Of a stretch of 64,000 bases of DNA, positions 24,993 through 33,111 are shown one piece after another. This DNA is from Westiellopsis prolifica IICB1 (GTDB taxonomy: Bacteria > Cyanobacteriota > Cyanobacteriia > Cyanobacteriales > Nostocaceae): NCBI RefSeq assembly GCF_004323185.1, contig NZ_NAPS01000001.1, positions 933,803 through 997,802 of the forward strand, given 5' to 3'. The translations under genes and the position numbers were made by a program. The notes below the pieces were generated by a model. It was not told where the DNA came from, made no database searches, and saw only the letters and a list, made by a program, of their open reading frames with translations. The first letter of the stretch is position 1. Every line of letters starts with the position of its first letter.

Positions 24993-27206
24993 ATGACGGC
25001 AACTACTTCCAAGGTAACTTCAGCGCTTCCCCATTTTTGTGAAGGAATTCAATATTTTGGTGAAGCTTTACCGGAATTTGAAACTTATGGTGTAAATCCA
25101 GTCATAGAGTCAGCAAAAGAAGCGATCGCCAATCCAGAAGAACCAGCAGCAGTATACCAAACCTTGCTATTTGCGGATGCTTTGCGTTATCTGACACTGC
25201 AAATTACCGGAAGTAAAGCCTCTGGACACCCTGGTGGTTTCGCCTCTCAAGCGGAAGCTTATGCAGCTTTGGTCATGCTTGGTTACAAAAATATTATTAC
25301 GGAAGTGGGACACCACGCCCCCGGATTTTATAGTGCCATGTTCTTAGATCGTTCTCTAGAAGACATGGGCATTGATACAGTACAACAATTGCGCGATCGC
25401 TTCCGCGAAAAACATGGACTGTTGGGACACCTGTCTGGTTATATTCCCGGAATTCTTGCACCAGCAGGCCCTTTGGGACAAGGGCAACATTTTGCCATGG
25501 CGGCTGCTTTGTTAAATAAAGATAAGCTGTTTCCCTTCACCCTTGGCGATGGCGGATTAGGTGAACCTTATATTATGAGTTCGATGGCTCATTTCCATAC
25601 CGCTTACCCTGGTGTAACTAACTTTTTGCCGGTGTTGGTGTGGAACGGTTACAGCCAAGAACACCATAGTATGGTATCGCTTAAAACCAACGCTCAAATG
25701 ATGGCATACTGGCATGGTAACGGCTTTGAAGAAGTCGTGTTGGTAGATGCTAAAGATTTTGATGACAAAGACCAACCGGTAAATTACGTAGACAGTACCG
25801 CCTTTTCTTTTGCCCAACGTTTAGCTTTTACCAAAGCAGTACTTTTAGGTATAGATGAAGCCGCGCGATCCGCTTTGAGTGGTAAGCTAACTGTATTTAT
25901 TATTAAACAACTCAAAGGCGCAGGTGTCCATGCGCGGGGTGCAAAGTCTCATAACCTGTATCCAAAAGATACCCTGGATGCACCCCATATTGTAAAAGCA
26001 CTCAAAGAACGCGCCTTACCGCTGCAAGCTTGGCAAGTTGTACGGACAAACTGCGAACGCGCAGGTGGAGGCCCAGCAGCAAAAACAGTAGTTACCGAAT
26101 TTGAATATCCTTTGCCAGATTTAGGCGAATTGCCTTTAGAAGAATATACTGTGGGTGGTGATCCGAAAGTTTCGACAACAGCCATGGGACGTTTAGTGGC
26201 AAAAGTTGGACAAATGGATGAAAACTTTTTGGTTACCAACGCCGACGGAAACGAAGCATCAGGTATTGCTAATATCAACCAAGCCTTAAAAATTATTCAC
26301 CCCACAACCGACGACTTATATAATCAAGCACCAGGTGGACAAGTTTACGAACCTCTGAGTGAAGATGCTTGTGCTGGGTTAGCTGCGGGTATGTCGTTGA
26401 TGGGTGCTAGAAGTTTGTGGTGTTCCTACGAATCTTTTGCGATTAACGGTTTACCAATTTGGCAAACGGTCACCCAAGCAATGGCAGAATTGAGACGTCC
26501 GACTCCCTCGACAATTACATTATTCACCGCCGGCGCTTTAGAACAAGGACGCAATGGTTGGACTCACCAACGTCCAGAAATTGAAGCTTACTTTGCAGCG
26601 ATGATGCGGAATGGGAATGTTTTCCCTTTGTTCCCTCCTGATGCTAACAGCATTCAAGTTTGTTATGACTGGGCTTTGAGAACCAAAAATAAGGGAATTG
26701 TGATCACCGCGAGTAAATCACCATTACCAATTCGCACTACTTTTAATATGACTCGTCATGGTTTACAAGATGGTGCGGTGGTGTTGCAAGATGTTGCTGG
26801 AGATCAGCAAGTAGTGTTTGCTGTGATTGGCGACATGACATTAATTCCAGTGTTTGAAGCAGCAGCTTTCTTAGAAACAGAAGGTATCGGGGTGAAGATA
26901 GTTTCTATTATTAACCCCCGTCGTTTATATCGTCCCCATGACACAGGTTGGGATACCTGCACCGAACCGGAAGGTGGTTTTATCAATGATGAAAAATTTG
27001 CCGAATTGTTTGGTGGTGATGCGTTAATTGGTGTGACTGGTGGTGCAGCAGCAATGTTAGAACCAATTATGTTAAGGAGTACAAGCAAGCGCGATACCTT
27101 CGCCTGGAGACGTGGAGAAACCACAGCAAGTGCAGGCGAGTTGATGGCGTTTAATGGTTTGACAGCAGAAGCGTTGACGAAAAGAGCAATTGAGTTAGTG
27201 CATTGA
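24993..27206 (+). CDS. Transketolase-like thiamine-diphosphate enzyme
   Basis: A 737-residue protein with the transketolase domain order. The N-terminal ThDP domain (about residues 55-340) contains SKASGHPGGFASQAEAY, GPLGQGQHFAMAAALL and the ThDP/Mg motif GDGGLGEPY...NGYS. The central Pyr domain starts near 400 (TTAMGRLVAKVG...NADGNEASG) and the C-terminal domain near 600. It is clearly divergent from the housekeeping Calvin-cycle transketolase, whose N-terminus and GDG segment differ. The exact sugar-phosphate reaction is therefore unknown. It stands alone, with a MITE-like element just upstream. Confidence 0.8.
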   Translation: MTATTSKVTSALPHFCEGIQYFGEALPEFETYGVNPVIESAKEAIANPEEPAAVYQTLLFADALRYLTLQITGSKASGHPGGFASQAEAYAALVMLGYKNIITEVGHHAPGFYSAMFLDRSLEDMGIDTVQQLRDRFREKHGLLGHLSGYIPGILAPAGPLGQGQHFAMAAALLNKDKLFPFTLGDGGLGEPYIMSSMAHFHTAYPGVTNFLPVLVWNGYSQEHHSMVSLKTNAQMMAYWHGNGFEEVVLVDAKDFDDKDQPVNYVDSTAFSFAQRLAFTKAVLLGIDEAARSALSGKLTVFIIKQLKGAGVHARGAKSHNLYPKDTLDAPHIVKALKERALPLQAWQVVRTNCERAGGGPAAKTVVTEFEYPLPDLGELPLEEYTVGGDPKVSTTAMGRLVAKVGQMDENFLVTNADGNEASGIANINQALKIIHPTTDDLYNQAPGGQVYEPLSEDACAGLAAGMSLMGARSLWCSYESFAINGLPIWQTVTQAMAELRRPTPSTITLFTAGALEQGRNGWTHQRPEIEAYFAAMMRNGNVFPLFPPDANSIQVCYDWALRTKNKGIVITASKSPLPIRTTFNMTRHGLQDGAVVLQDVAGDQQVVFAVIGDMTLIPVFEAAAFLETEGIGVKIVSIINPRRLYRPHDTGWDTCTEPEGGFINDEKFAELFGGDALIGVTGGAAAMLEPIMLRSTSKRDTFAWRRGETTASAGELMAFNGLTAEALTKRAIELVH

Positions 27207-27208
27207 GT

Positions 27209-27327
27209 GATTAGGGATCGGGGATCGGGGATTGGGGATTGGAGACAAGGGAGACAAGGGAGACAAGGGAGAGAATAAACAGCAATTCCTATTCCCCGAT
27301 CCCCGATCCCCGATCCCCGATCACTCC
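27209..27327. repeat. Opposed GGGATCG arrays and GAGACAAGG array at convergent ends
   Basis: GGGATCGGGGATTGG units are followed by three to four copies of GAGACAAGG with the tail GAGAGAATAAAC, then four CCCCGAT units in opposite orientation. The block fills the gap between converging genes and could fold into one long stem. Confidence 0.88.
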
Positions 27328-27995
27328 CTTAAGGCATATCCTACTCCACGCACTGTATGAATTAGGCGTTTTTCGTTGTTTTCTTCTAGTTTTAGACGCA
27401 AGTAACGCACATAGACTTCAATAATATTAGAATCACCCATAAAGTCATAACCCCATACTTTTTCTAAAATTTGGTCTCTGGTGAAAACCTGACGAGGATG
27501 ACTGAGGAGATATTCTAATAAATCAAATTCTTTGGCTGTTAAATCAACTGCACGTTGATTTCGGAAAACTTCACGAGTACGGCGATTGAGTTTCAAATCT
27601 TCAAACTGCAATAGATCCTCATCTGTTTCTTGGGTGCGACGTAGATGAGCGCGAATTCTCGCTAACAATTCTTCTATGCTAAAAGGTTTGACTACATAGT
27701 CATCAGCACCCGCATCTAAACCAGCTACGCGATCGCTCACTTCATCTTTTGCTGTCAACAAAATAATTGGTATTGAACTACCTGTTGATCGCAAACGCCG
27801 ACAGATTTCTACACCTAATAATCCTGGTAGCATCCAATCGAGAATTGCTAAATCTGGTGATGATTCTCGCGCCAGTGTCAATCCAGTCATACCATCATGT
27901 GCCACACTCACCTGATAGCCTTCAGTTGTCAGTTCCAATTCAACAAATCTAGCTAATTTCACTTCATCTTCAACTAACAGGATGTGTGCTGTCAT
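27321..27995 (-). CDS. OmpR/PhoB-family response regulator
   Basis: A 224-residue regulator. The receiver has LLVEDE, phosphoacceptor Asp in AILDWMLPG, LTAKDE and YVVKPF. The DNA-binding domain (about 128-222) has VDLTAKEFDLLEYLLSHPRQVFTRDQILEKVWGYDF and IHTVRGVGYALRE. The overall pattern resembles the RppA/NblR-like group of cyanobacterial regulators, but I cannot assign it to one orthologue. No kinase gene is beside it. It converges with the transketolase-like gene. Confidence 0.92.
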   Translation of the reverse strand: MTAHILLVEDEVKLARFVELELTTEGYQVSVAHDGMTGLTLARESSPDLAILDWMLPGLLGVEICRRLRSTGSSIPIILLTAKDEVSDRVAGLDAGADDYVVKPFSIEELLARIRAHLRRTQETDEDLLQFEDLKLNRRTREVFRNQRAVDLTAKEFDLLEYLLSHPRQVFTRDQILEKVWGYDFMGDSNIIEVYVRYLRLKLEENNEKRLIHTVRGVGYALRE

Positions 27996-28136
27996 ATTTT
28001 TACTTTTACCAGATGAGAGCTTTGCTCATGGTTTGCTTATTCCATATATTGAAGAATGCGATCGCCAACCCGCAAAGTATTAGTAATAATAGTTAAACTA
28101 TATGACTATTCTTACACCCCTACACCCTTACTTCCC

Positions 28137-28907
28137 CTACACCCCTTTTTTTACCTCATAATTAGGATCATGAGTTCCCAGCAGCTTGTCCCAGAACGTA
28201 AAATATAGCCCGTAATGTACTCTGTACTTGTGATGATGTATGGCGTGATGTGTCGAACCAATGAACCATTTTCCCAGCCATTGGGGAAAAAACCAAAATC
28301 GTGGGGGAAACAGTTCAAATCCCAGATGGGTAAACACAGCCCATACTGTCATGGTCATGAGGACAGCAATTAAGGTAATAAAGTGAAGGGGAATCAGAAA
28401 AACTATCCCTACAAAGAAAAGACCTTGGATGATAGCTTCTGGTAGGTCGAAGGCGAAGGATGTCCAAGGTGTTGGGTCTCCTGAACGATGATGACCATAG
28501 TGTAGCCACTTGAAGAATAAAGGGTGGTGAAATGCTCGATGAAAAAAGTAAAAGTACGCATCTTGGATGACAAGTACTCCAACAAAACTGACCCCTAAGT
28601 ACCACAGTCCATACTTATTGACAGAAGTGTACAAAAGTGTGACTCCCGAATCGTATGCTGACATAATGAAGGCGGCGCACAGCCCAAAAAAGACCGCAGA
28701 GAGAAGCGACAGTTCAATATCCTGTCGAATTGATTTCCAAGCTACAGGTCTTAGGTGTAACCTCCGCTTCACGAAAGGTTTTCCCATAACCGAATAGAAG
28801 AACCAGTATGCTCCCCCAGCGACAAGGAAGTATCGGACTATAATAATTCCGAAAAATGCCAACCAATAAAACCCGAATTTCTGTAGTATTAATAACAAAT
28901 TTTGCAC
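28137..28907 (-). CDS. Sterol desaturase / fatty acid hydroxylase family protein
   Basis: A 256-residue membrane di-iron enzyme. The histidine clusters are HRAFHH (about residues 118-123), HYGHH (about 131-135) and HHAIHHHKYRVH (about 222-233), the eight-His signature of the family. Hydrophobic segments flank them at about 10-35, 55-80, 92-112, 155-180 and 185-205. Family members hydroxylate or desaturate sterols, fatty acids or carotenoids. The substrate here is not evident. The gene stands alone, with no partner in the operon. Confidence 0.87.
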   Translation of the reverse strand: MQNLLLILQKFGFYWLAFFGIIIVRYFLVAGGAYWFFYSVMGKPFVKRRLHLRPVAWKSIRQDIELSLLSAVFFGLCAAFIMSAYDSGVTLLYTSVNKYGLWYLGVSFVGVLVIQDAYFYFFHRAFHHPLFFKWLHYGHHRSGDPTPWTSFAFDLPEAIIQGLFFVGIVFLIPLHFITLIAVLMTMTVWAVFTHLGFELFPPRFWFFPQWLGKWFIGSTHHAIHHHKYRVHYGLYFTFWDKLLGTHDPNYEVKKGV

Positions 28908-29108
28908 TAATTTTCAGTTTATTTACAGATTGAAGCGTAACAGTTCTACTTATTCCTGGCTTCTATCGCAAGCAGTGTTAACGAAGTCGGAACTAGGAAG
29001 TCGCAAGTCGCAAGTAAAACGAATTGTTCCGACGCTTCGGGATTGATCGTTTTGAGTTGGGGTTTAAATCCACATATAAAAACGCACAACCCAATGAACC
29101 ATTAAGGA

Positions 29109-29147
29109 ATCCTTGGACTTTAGGACAAGGAGGTATGTCAAAAAATT
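29109..29147 (+). mobile_element. Orphan IS200/IS605-type right end
   Basis: GGAATCCTTGG-loop-CAAGGAGGTATGTCAA has the same hairpin-plus-GTCAA form as right ends of tnpB-bearing elements. No transposase can be read in the preceding 200 bases, so this is a relic. Confidence 0.45.
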
Positions 29148-29200
29148 AGGAATGATTTTGATCGCATTGCTTTGCATGATCAACAGGGGTGGAATCACAG

Positions 29201-30487
29201 CTATTTAATTTTTGAGTGTTTCAAAAAATCCCCAATTAAATACAACGAACCACATAAAACAACCAAATCTTCCCCCAAAGAAAAAGCTACTTTTAACGCG
29301 GATGTTACATTTGGAAAACAATTATAAACACTTAACTCTGGACAAATCTCATTAGCTAATTTTGCTAATTCATCAGGATTAGCTGAACTATAATCAGGTA
29401 CTGGTACTAAATACAACTGATCATTTGGTCTGAGTAAAGCTTGAAAAATTTCCTGATGATCTTTTGTAGAAAGCATTCCCATTACCCAAGTCACGCCTAT
29501 TTTGGATTGGGAATCAATTTCTTTAGTATTTAATAAAACATCTACATAATTTCGCAAAACTTGAGCAGCAGCTGGGTTATGAGCGCCATCAAGCAATAGT
29601 TGATGATTCTTCCAAGTCATCCATTGCATCCGTCCCGGCCACTTGATTTTGCTCATACCATTGATAATGGCTTGCTCAGAAATTTGCCAATTATTTTGTT
29701 GCAAAATTTCTAAAGCACATAAAGCTATGGCTGAATTCGTCAACTGAATTTGTCCCTGGAGCGGTAGGGGATACTTGATTTTTTTGGAGTCAAAAACTGA
29801 TTGATATTCTACCCATTCTGGATCAATTTGATGTGCAGGTTGTGGTGTAAATATAGGACATTCTAGTTCTGCAATACGCGATCGCACAACTTGTTCTGCA
29901 TCAGATGGTAAAGGGCCAATCACCACCGGACATCCTGGTTTAAGAATCCCCGCTTTTTCTCTAGCGATGTCAGCAACGGTGGGGCCGAGTATTTGCCAAT
30001 GTTCACGACTAATAGATGTAATAACTGTAACAAGAGGTTGGTTACAGACATTAGTAGCATCTAAGCGTCCTCCCAATCCAACTTCTACTACTGCGACATC
30101 AACTTTTTGTTGAGCAAAATATAACCAAGCTGCTGCGGTAATCACCTCAAACTGAGTCGGTAGATCATCATTTGGGGAAATAGCAGCTTTAACTTCTAGT
30201 AATAAATCGCAAAATTCCTTAGAAGAAATTGGCTGTTGGTTAATACAAATGCGTTCTGTCCAATCAACTAAATGGGGAGATATGTAGCGTCCGGTGCGAT
30301 ATCCCGACTCCGTAATCACCGAAGAAAGATAGGCACAAACAGAACCTTTACCGTTAGTACCAGCAACATGGATTATCGGAACTTGATGATGGGGATTACC
30401 AAGATTTGCCAACAATTTTTGGCTGGACTCAAGTCCCAACCGCACACCAAAATGTTGAAAAGGTTTTAATAGAGAGTCTATATCCAC
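29201..30487 (-). CDS. folC: Folylpolyglutamate synthase / dihydrofolate synthase
   Basis: A 428-residue Mur-ligase-fold enzyme that adds glutamate to dihydropteroate and to folates. It has the P-loop HVAGTNGKGSVCAYLSS (about residues 38-54), the SPHL motif and KPGCPVVIGP. The SISREHWQILGPTVADIAREKAG segment carries the metal/ATP site, and the C-terminal domain has LLLDGAHNPAAAQVL. Length and order fit FolC. It is transcribed alone, with psbY 133 bases upstream on the same strand. Confidence 0.95.
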   Translation of the reverse strand: MDIDSLLKPFQHFGVRLGLESSQKLLANLGNPHHQVPIIHVAGTNGKGSVCAYLSSVITESGYRTGRYISPHLVDWTERICINQQPISSKEFCDLLLEVKAAISPNDDLPTQFEVITAAAWLYFAQQKVDVAVVEVGLGGRLDATNVCNQPLVTVITSISREHWQILGPTVADIAREKAGILKPGCPVVIGPLPSDAEQVVRSRIAELECPIFTPQPAHQIDPEWVEYQSVFDSKKIKYPLPLQGQIQLTNSAIALCALEILQQNNWQISEQAIINGMSKIKWPGRMQWMTWKNHQLLLDGAHNPAAAQVLRNYVDVLLNTKEIDSQSKIGVTWVMGMLSTKDHQEIFQALLRPNDQLYLVPVPDYSSANPDELAKLANEICPELSVYNCFPNVTSALKVAFSLGEDLVVLCGSLYLIGDFLKHSKIK

Positions 30488-30560
30488 AAGTTTTTAAAGG
30501 TTGATGGTTGGTAGTTGGTTGTCAATAAACAAACAACAAACAACTTATTAAAACCATAAA

Positions 30561-30593
30561 ACCGACTGTTTCTCTTTAGTGAGAACAGTCGGT
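30561..30593 (-). terminator. psbY terminator
   Basis: The stem ACCGACTGTT...AACAGTCGGT has a short loop and is followed in the minus direction by TTTTATGGTTTT. It lies 27 bases after the psbY stop and before folC, so the two genes are probably separate transcripts. Confidence 0.75.
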
Positions 30594-30619
30594 ATCAGAC
30601 TAATGATACTGAGTATATT

Positions 30620-30745
30620 TTATGCTTCTCTATTCAAAAAGTTTTGTACTTGTCTTAAAGCAGCAGCACCAATATTAAACAATGCCCAACCAGCTGCGAT
30701 CGCAACCGGTGCCAACACAATAGCCACACGCATATCTATGTCCAT
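30620..30745 (-). CDS. psbY: Photosystem II protein Y (PsbY)
   Basis: A 41-residue single-helix protein beginning [20 protein letters not shown], continuing with [18 protein letters not shown] and ending REA. The sequence matches PsbY, a low-mass thylakoid subunit at the edge of photosystem II near cytochrome b559. One membrane helix spans about residues 5-26, and the rest is an amphipathic tail. GAGAGGA lies nine bases before the ATG. A hairpin terminator follows. It is too short for common ORF cut-offs. Confidence 0.93.
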   Translation of the reverse strand: MDIDMRVAIVLAPVAIAAGWALFNIGAAALRQVQNFLNREA

Positions 30746-30862
30746 ATGTAGTAGTCCTCTCTTAAGTACAACTTAAAGTATTGTCAACACTTCTCATTTT
30801 TTCATTTTTAGCTGAAGTGGACAATTTTTCCCAACAAATATGTAAAGATTCGTTACAAAATT

Positions 30863-30962
30863 AGTCATTTGTCATTTGTCATTTGTCATTGGTGTTTATT
30901 CTCTCCCTTGTCTCCCTTATCTCCCTTGTCTCCCTTGTCTCCCTTTCCTTGTCCCCGTGTCC
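30863..30962. repeat. GTCATTT array and CTCCCTTGT nonamer array
   Basis: Four GTCATTT heptamers lead through GTTTATTCTCTC into about six 9-base units (CCTTGTCTC). This is the same assembly, in inverse orientation, as at 18762-18955. Confidence 0.9.
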
Positions 30963-30976
30963 CTCAATTGGGTGCG

Positions 30977-31495
30977 CTAAAAGCCAATATCAGTCCCTTT
31001 TCCAGCATGAACTAAAGCTAACTTTTTGTAACGTTCAGCGTGTTCGAGAAGTTCTGCTACTTGAGTGTCAGTAACTTGACGCATTATCTTGGCAGGAGTC
31101 CCAACTACAAGGGATTGGGGTGGTACATCTTTGGTTACGACTGCACCAGCCCCTACTATGCTCCCAGCGCCAACTCTTACCCCATCTAAAATCACTGCTC
31201 CAATCCCAATCAAGCTACCACGTTCAATGTAGGCAGAATGTACCACAGCCCGATGCCCTACGGTAACATGATCTTCTAGGATTGTGGGCTTACCCGGATC
31301 ACCGTGTAGAATTGCTCCATCTTGAATGTTTGTGCATTCGCCGATTTCAATACGTTCCACATCTCCCCTAATAACTGCTCCATACCAAATGCTAACGTCG
31401 GCGGCTATATTCACTAAACCGATCACAACAGCGTTTGGTGCAACGAAGGCAGCTTGAGAAATATCAGGAGAAGACCAATAGGAAGTGTTAGACAC
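30977..31495 (-). CDS. Gamma-class carbonic anhydrase-like hexapeptide protein
   Basis: A 172-residue left-handed beta-helix protein of the gamma-carbonic anhydrase/YrdA family, with hexapeptide repeats from about residue 15 to 135. The putative zinc histidines are seen in AILHGD and VGHRAVVHSAYI. The segment SIWYGAVIRGDVERIEIGECTNIQDGA is diagnostic. It ends in a helix (VAELLEHAERYKKLALVH). Many family members have no measured activity, so the reaction is unproven. It is separate from the CcmM gene, whose N-terminal domain shares the fold. Confidence 0.88.
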   Translation of the reverse strand: MSNTSYWSSPDISQAAFVAPNAVVIGLVNIAADVSIWYGAVIRGDVERIEIGECTNIQDGAILHGDPGKPTILEDHVTVGHRAVVHSAYIERGSLIGIGAVILDGVRVGAGSIVGAGAVVTKDVPPQSLVVGTPAKIMRQVTDTQVAELLEHAERYKKLALVHAGKGTDIGF

Positions 31496-31691
31496 GATAG
31501 AATATGAATATGGTACTCAGGAACACTGGACAAATTCCAACTTTGGAGATTGGTTGCAAAACCAGAATATCACGGCTTCGAGCCTGTTCGCTGAGGCAGC
31601 AGTCAGTAGATACCCTTATCATGTGGCGCAGAAGTGTAACAAAAAGCAACGTCACTGGTGAAGACAAAACTATTCTTCTTATACGCACTTC

Positions 31692-32204
31692 ATGATGAAT
31701 CCAGGCTTGCAGTACCCTATATTTGGTCCCGACATCCAGTGTCCCCACTGCCGACAGACAATTCCGGCACTGACACTAACAGATACCTATCTGTGTCCTC
31801 GTCATGGCGCGTTTGAAGCCAACCCAAAAACAGAAGAGTTAATTCATTTGCAATCCGGGCGTCATTGGCGCAGGTGGGACGGAGAATGGTATCGGCAACA
31901 TACCCATCCCGATGGCATTCGATTTGAAATTCACGAAGCCTTAGACAAATTATATACACAAGGTTATCGAGCAACACGAGTGATTATCGCTCGCCGCTAT
32001 CAGGAGTTGATGAGTGGGTACTTAGAACGCAGTACTCCTTGGCGGGGAGGACAATCTGAAGGAAATTCGGCGCGACTCTATGGTTTACCAGTAGAGTTTA
32101 GCCCTGATTCTACAGACGAACCTTGTTGGGAAGTAATTAATTTTGATTTGGAAAAAGAACCTGGTGTGCCTGTGCGCTACCCTTATTTTCGATTATTTGA
32201 ATAA
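31692..32204 (+). CDS. TIGR02652-type conserved cyanobacterial protein
   Basis: A 170-residue soluble protein with a zinc-ribbon-like N-terminus: CPHCRQTIPALTLTDTYLCPRHGAFEA, i.e. a CxxC pair and a Cys/His pair. It continues with a conserved Trp/Arg-rich block GRHWRRWDGEWYRQHTHPDGIRFEIHEALDKLYTQGYRATRVIIARRYQEL. I recognise it as the cyanobacterial family TIGR02652, function unknown. Tandem ATG codons make 31692 or 31695 possible starts. It is divergent from the gamma-CA-like gene. Confidence 0.78.
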   Translation: MMNPGLQYPIFGPDIQCPHCRQTIPALTLTDTYLCPRHGAFEANPKTEELIHLQSGRHWRRWDGEWYRQHTHPDGIRFEIHEALDKLYTQGYRATRVIIARRYQELMSGYLERSTPWRGGQSEGNSARLYGLPVEFSPDSTDEPCWEVINFDLEKEPGVPVRYPYFRLFE

Positions 32205-32206
32205 TA

Positions 32207-32328
32207 GTTATTAGTCATTGGTCATTTGTCATTGGTCATTTGTCAATCATTGATAGTTAGTAATTGGTGATAATTAATTGTTGGTTATTCCAATGCCCAA
32301 TGCCCAATACCCAATGCCCAATCACAAA
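32207..32328. repeat. TTGGTCA and ATGCCCA heptamer arrays
   Basis: TCATTGG/TCATTTG units (32213-32246) and AATGCCC units (32292-32322) precede the VOC gene. The longer open frame through the second array would give a repeat-encoded N-terminus (PMPNAQYPMPN), so the start is placed after it. Confidence 0.85.
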
Positions 32329-32331
32329 ATT

Positions 32332-32784
32332 ATGCACCACGCTTCTATTCGTACCGCTAATATTTATAAAGCGATCGCCTTCTACGAACAACTTGGATTT
32401 ACAGTTTGTGAACGCTTCACCACGGGTTACACCCTTGCTTGTTGGATGGAAGGACTAAGCGGCAGAATAGAGCTGATTCAAATACCCGAACCAAAACCAG
32501 CACCAGATGCATTTGCTGACGAACATTATGTTGGCTACTATCACTTGTCTTTTGATCTGACTGAACTCACAACCGATTTACCTAGCTACTTGGCAAAATT
32601 AAAAGAATCCTTTGATGTGGCTGCACAAAATCAACCAGAATTTTTACAACCACTAAAGGTTTTATTAGAACCAACACAACAGCAAATAGGCGATCGCGTT
32701 TATGAAGTCGCTTTTATTGCTGATGCTGACGGCTTACCTTTGGAATTAATTCGAGTTTTAGCAACACTAGGGGATCGGGGATAA
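32332..32784 (+). CDS. VOC-superfamily (glyoxalase-like) protein
   Basis: A 150-residue single-domain vicinal-oxygen-chelate protein. MHHASIRTANIYKAIAFYEQLGFTVCERF is the first beta-alpha-beta motif with a possible metal His. The second half has YYHLSFDLTEL, and VYEVAFIADADGLPLELIRVL carries the usual C-terminal Glu. Such proteins may be lyases, dioxygenases or binding proteins; no function can be given. The start is set at the first ATG after a repeat array. Confidence 0.8.
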   Translation: MHHASIRTANIYKAIAFYEQLGFTVCERFTTGYTLACWMEGLSGRIELIQIPEPKPAPDAFADEHYVGYYHLSFDLTELTTDLPSYLAKLKESFDVAAQNQPEFLQPLKVLLEPTQQQIGDRVYEVAFIADADGLPLELIRVLATLGDRG

Positions 32785-32952
32785 GGGATCGGGGATAAGG
32801 GATAAGGGATAAGGGATAAGGGATAAGGGATCGGGGATCAGAATAAGACACGGTCATAAGGGAGAGTAGGAGATGCGGTGAAGCGGAGAAACTATCAACA
32901 GGTCTCCCGATCCCCGATTCCCGATTCCCGATTCCCGATCCCCGATCCCCTT
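32768..32952. repeat. Inverted pair of heptamer arrays
   Basis: GGGATCG/GGGATAA units (32768-32838) and opposed GATCCCC/GATTCCC units (32906-32952) flank a spacer of about 65 bases. The first units overlap the last codons of the VOC gene (its C-terminal TLGDRG is repeat-encoded). The region between the VOC and M16 genes has no gene. Confidence 0.88.
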
Positions 32953-33111
32953 TCTCAAAAATTCAATCCTCAGCTAGTTGTCATTTTATTGCTTTCTCTG
33001 TAGAATATTCTTTTTCTGTAGTGTTGCTGAGGTAACAAAATCCCTGGCAGTAATACACTATAGTCATAGAAAAATTCTGTAATTTAATTTACAGAGTAAT
33101 CAAACAAATAC

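Noticed and set aside
30977..31495. Gamma-CA-like gene considered as part of the carbon-concentrating island
   Set aside because: It lies 7 kb from the island on its own, and the YrdA-like family is widespread in bacteria without carboxysomes.
32278..32331. Upstream extension of the VOC protein start
   Set aside because: The extra 18 residues come from the AATGCCC repeat array, so the downstream ATG is used.
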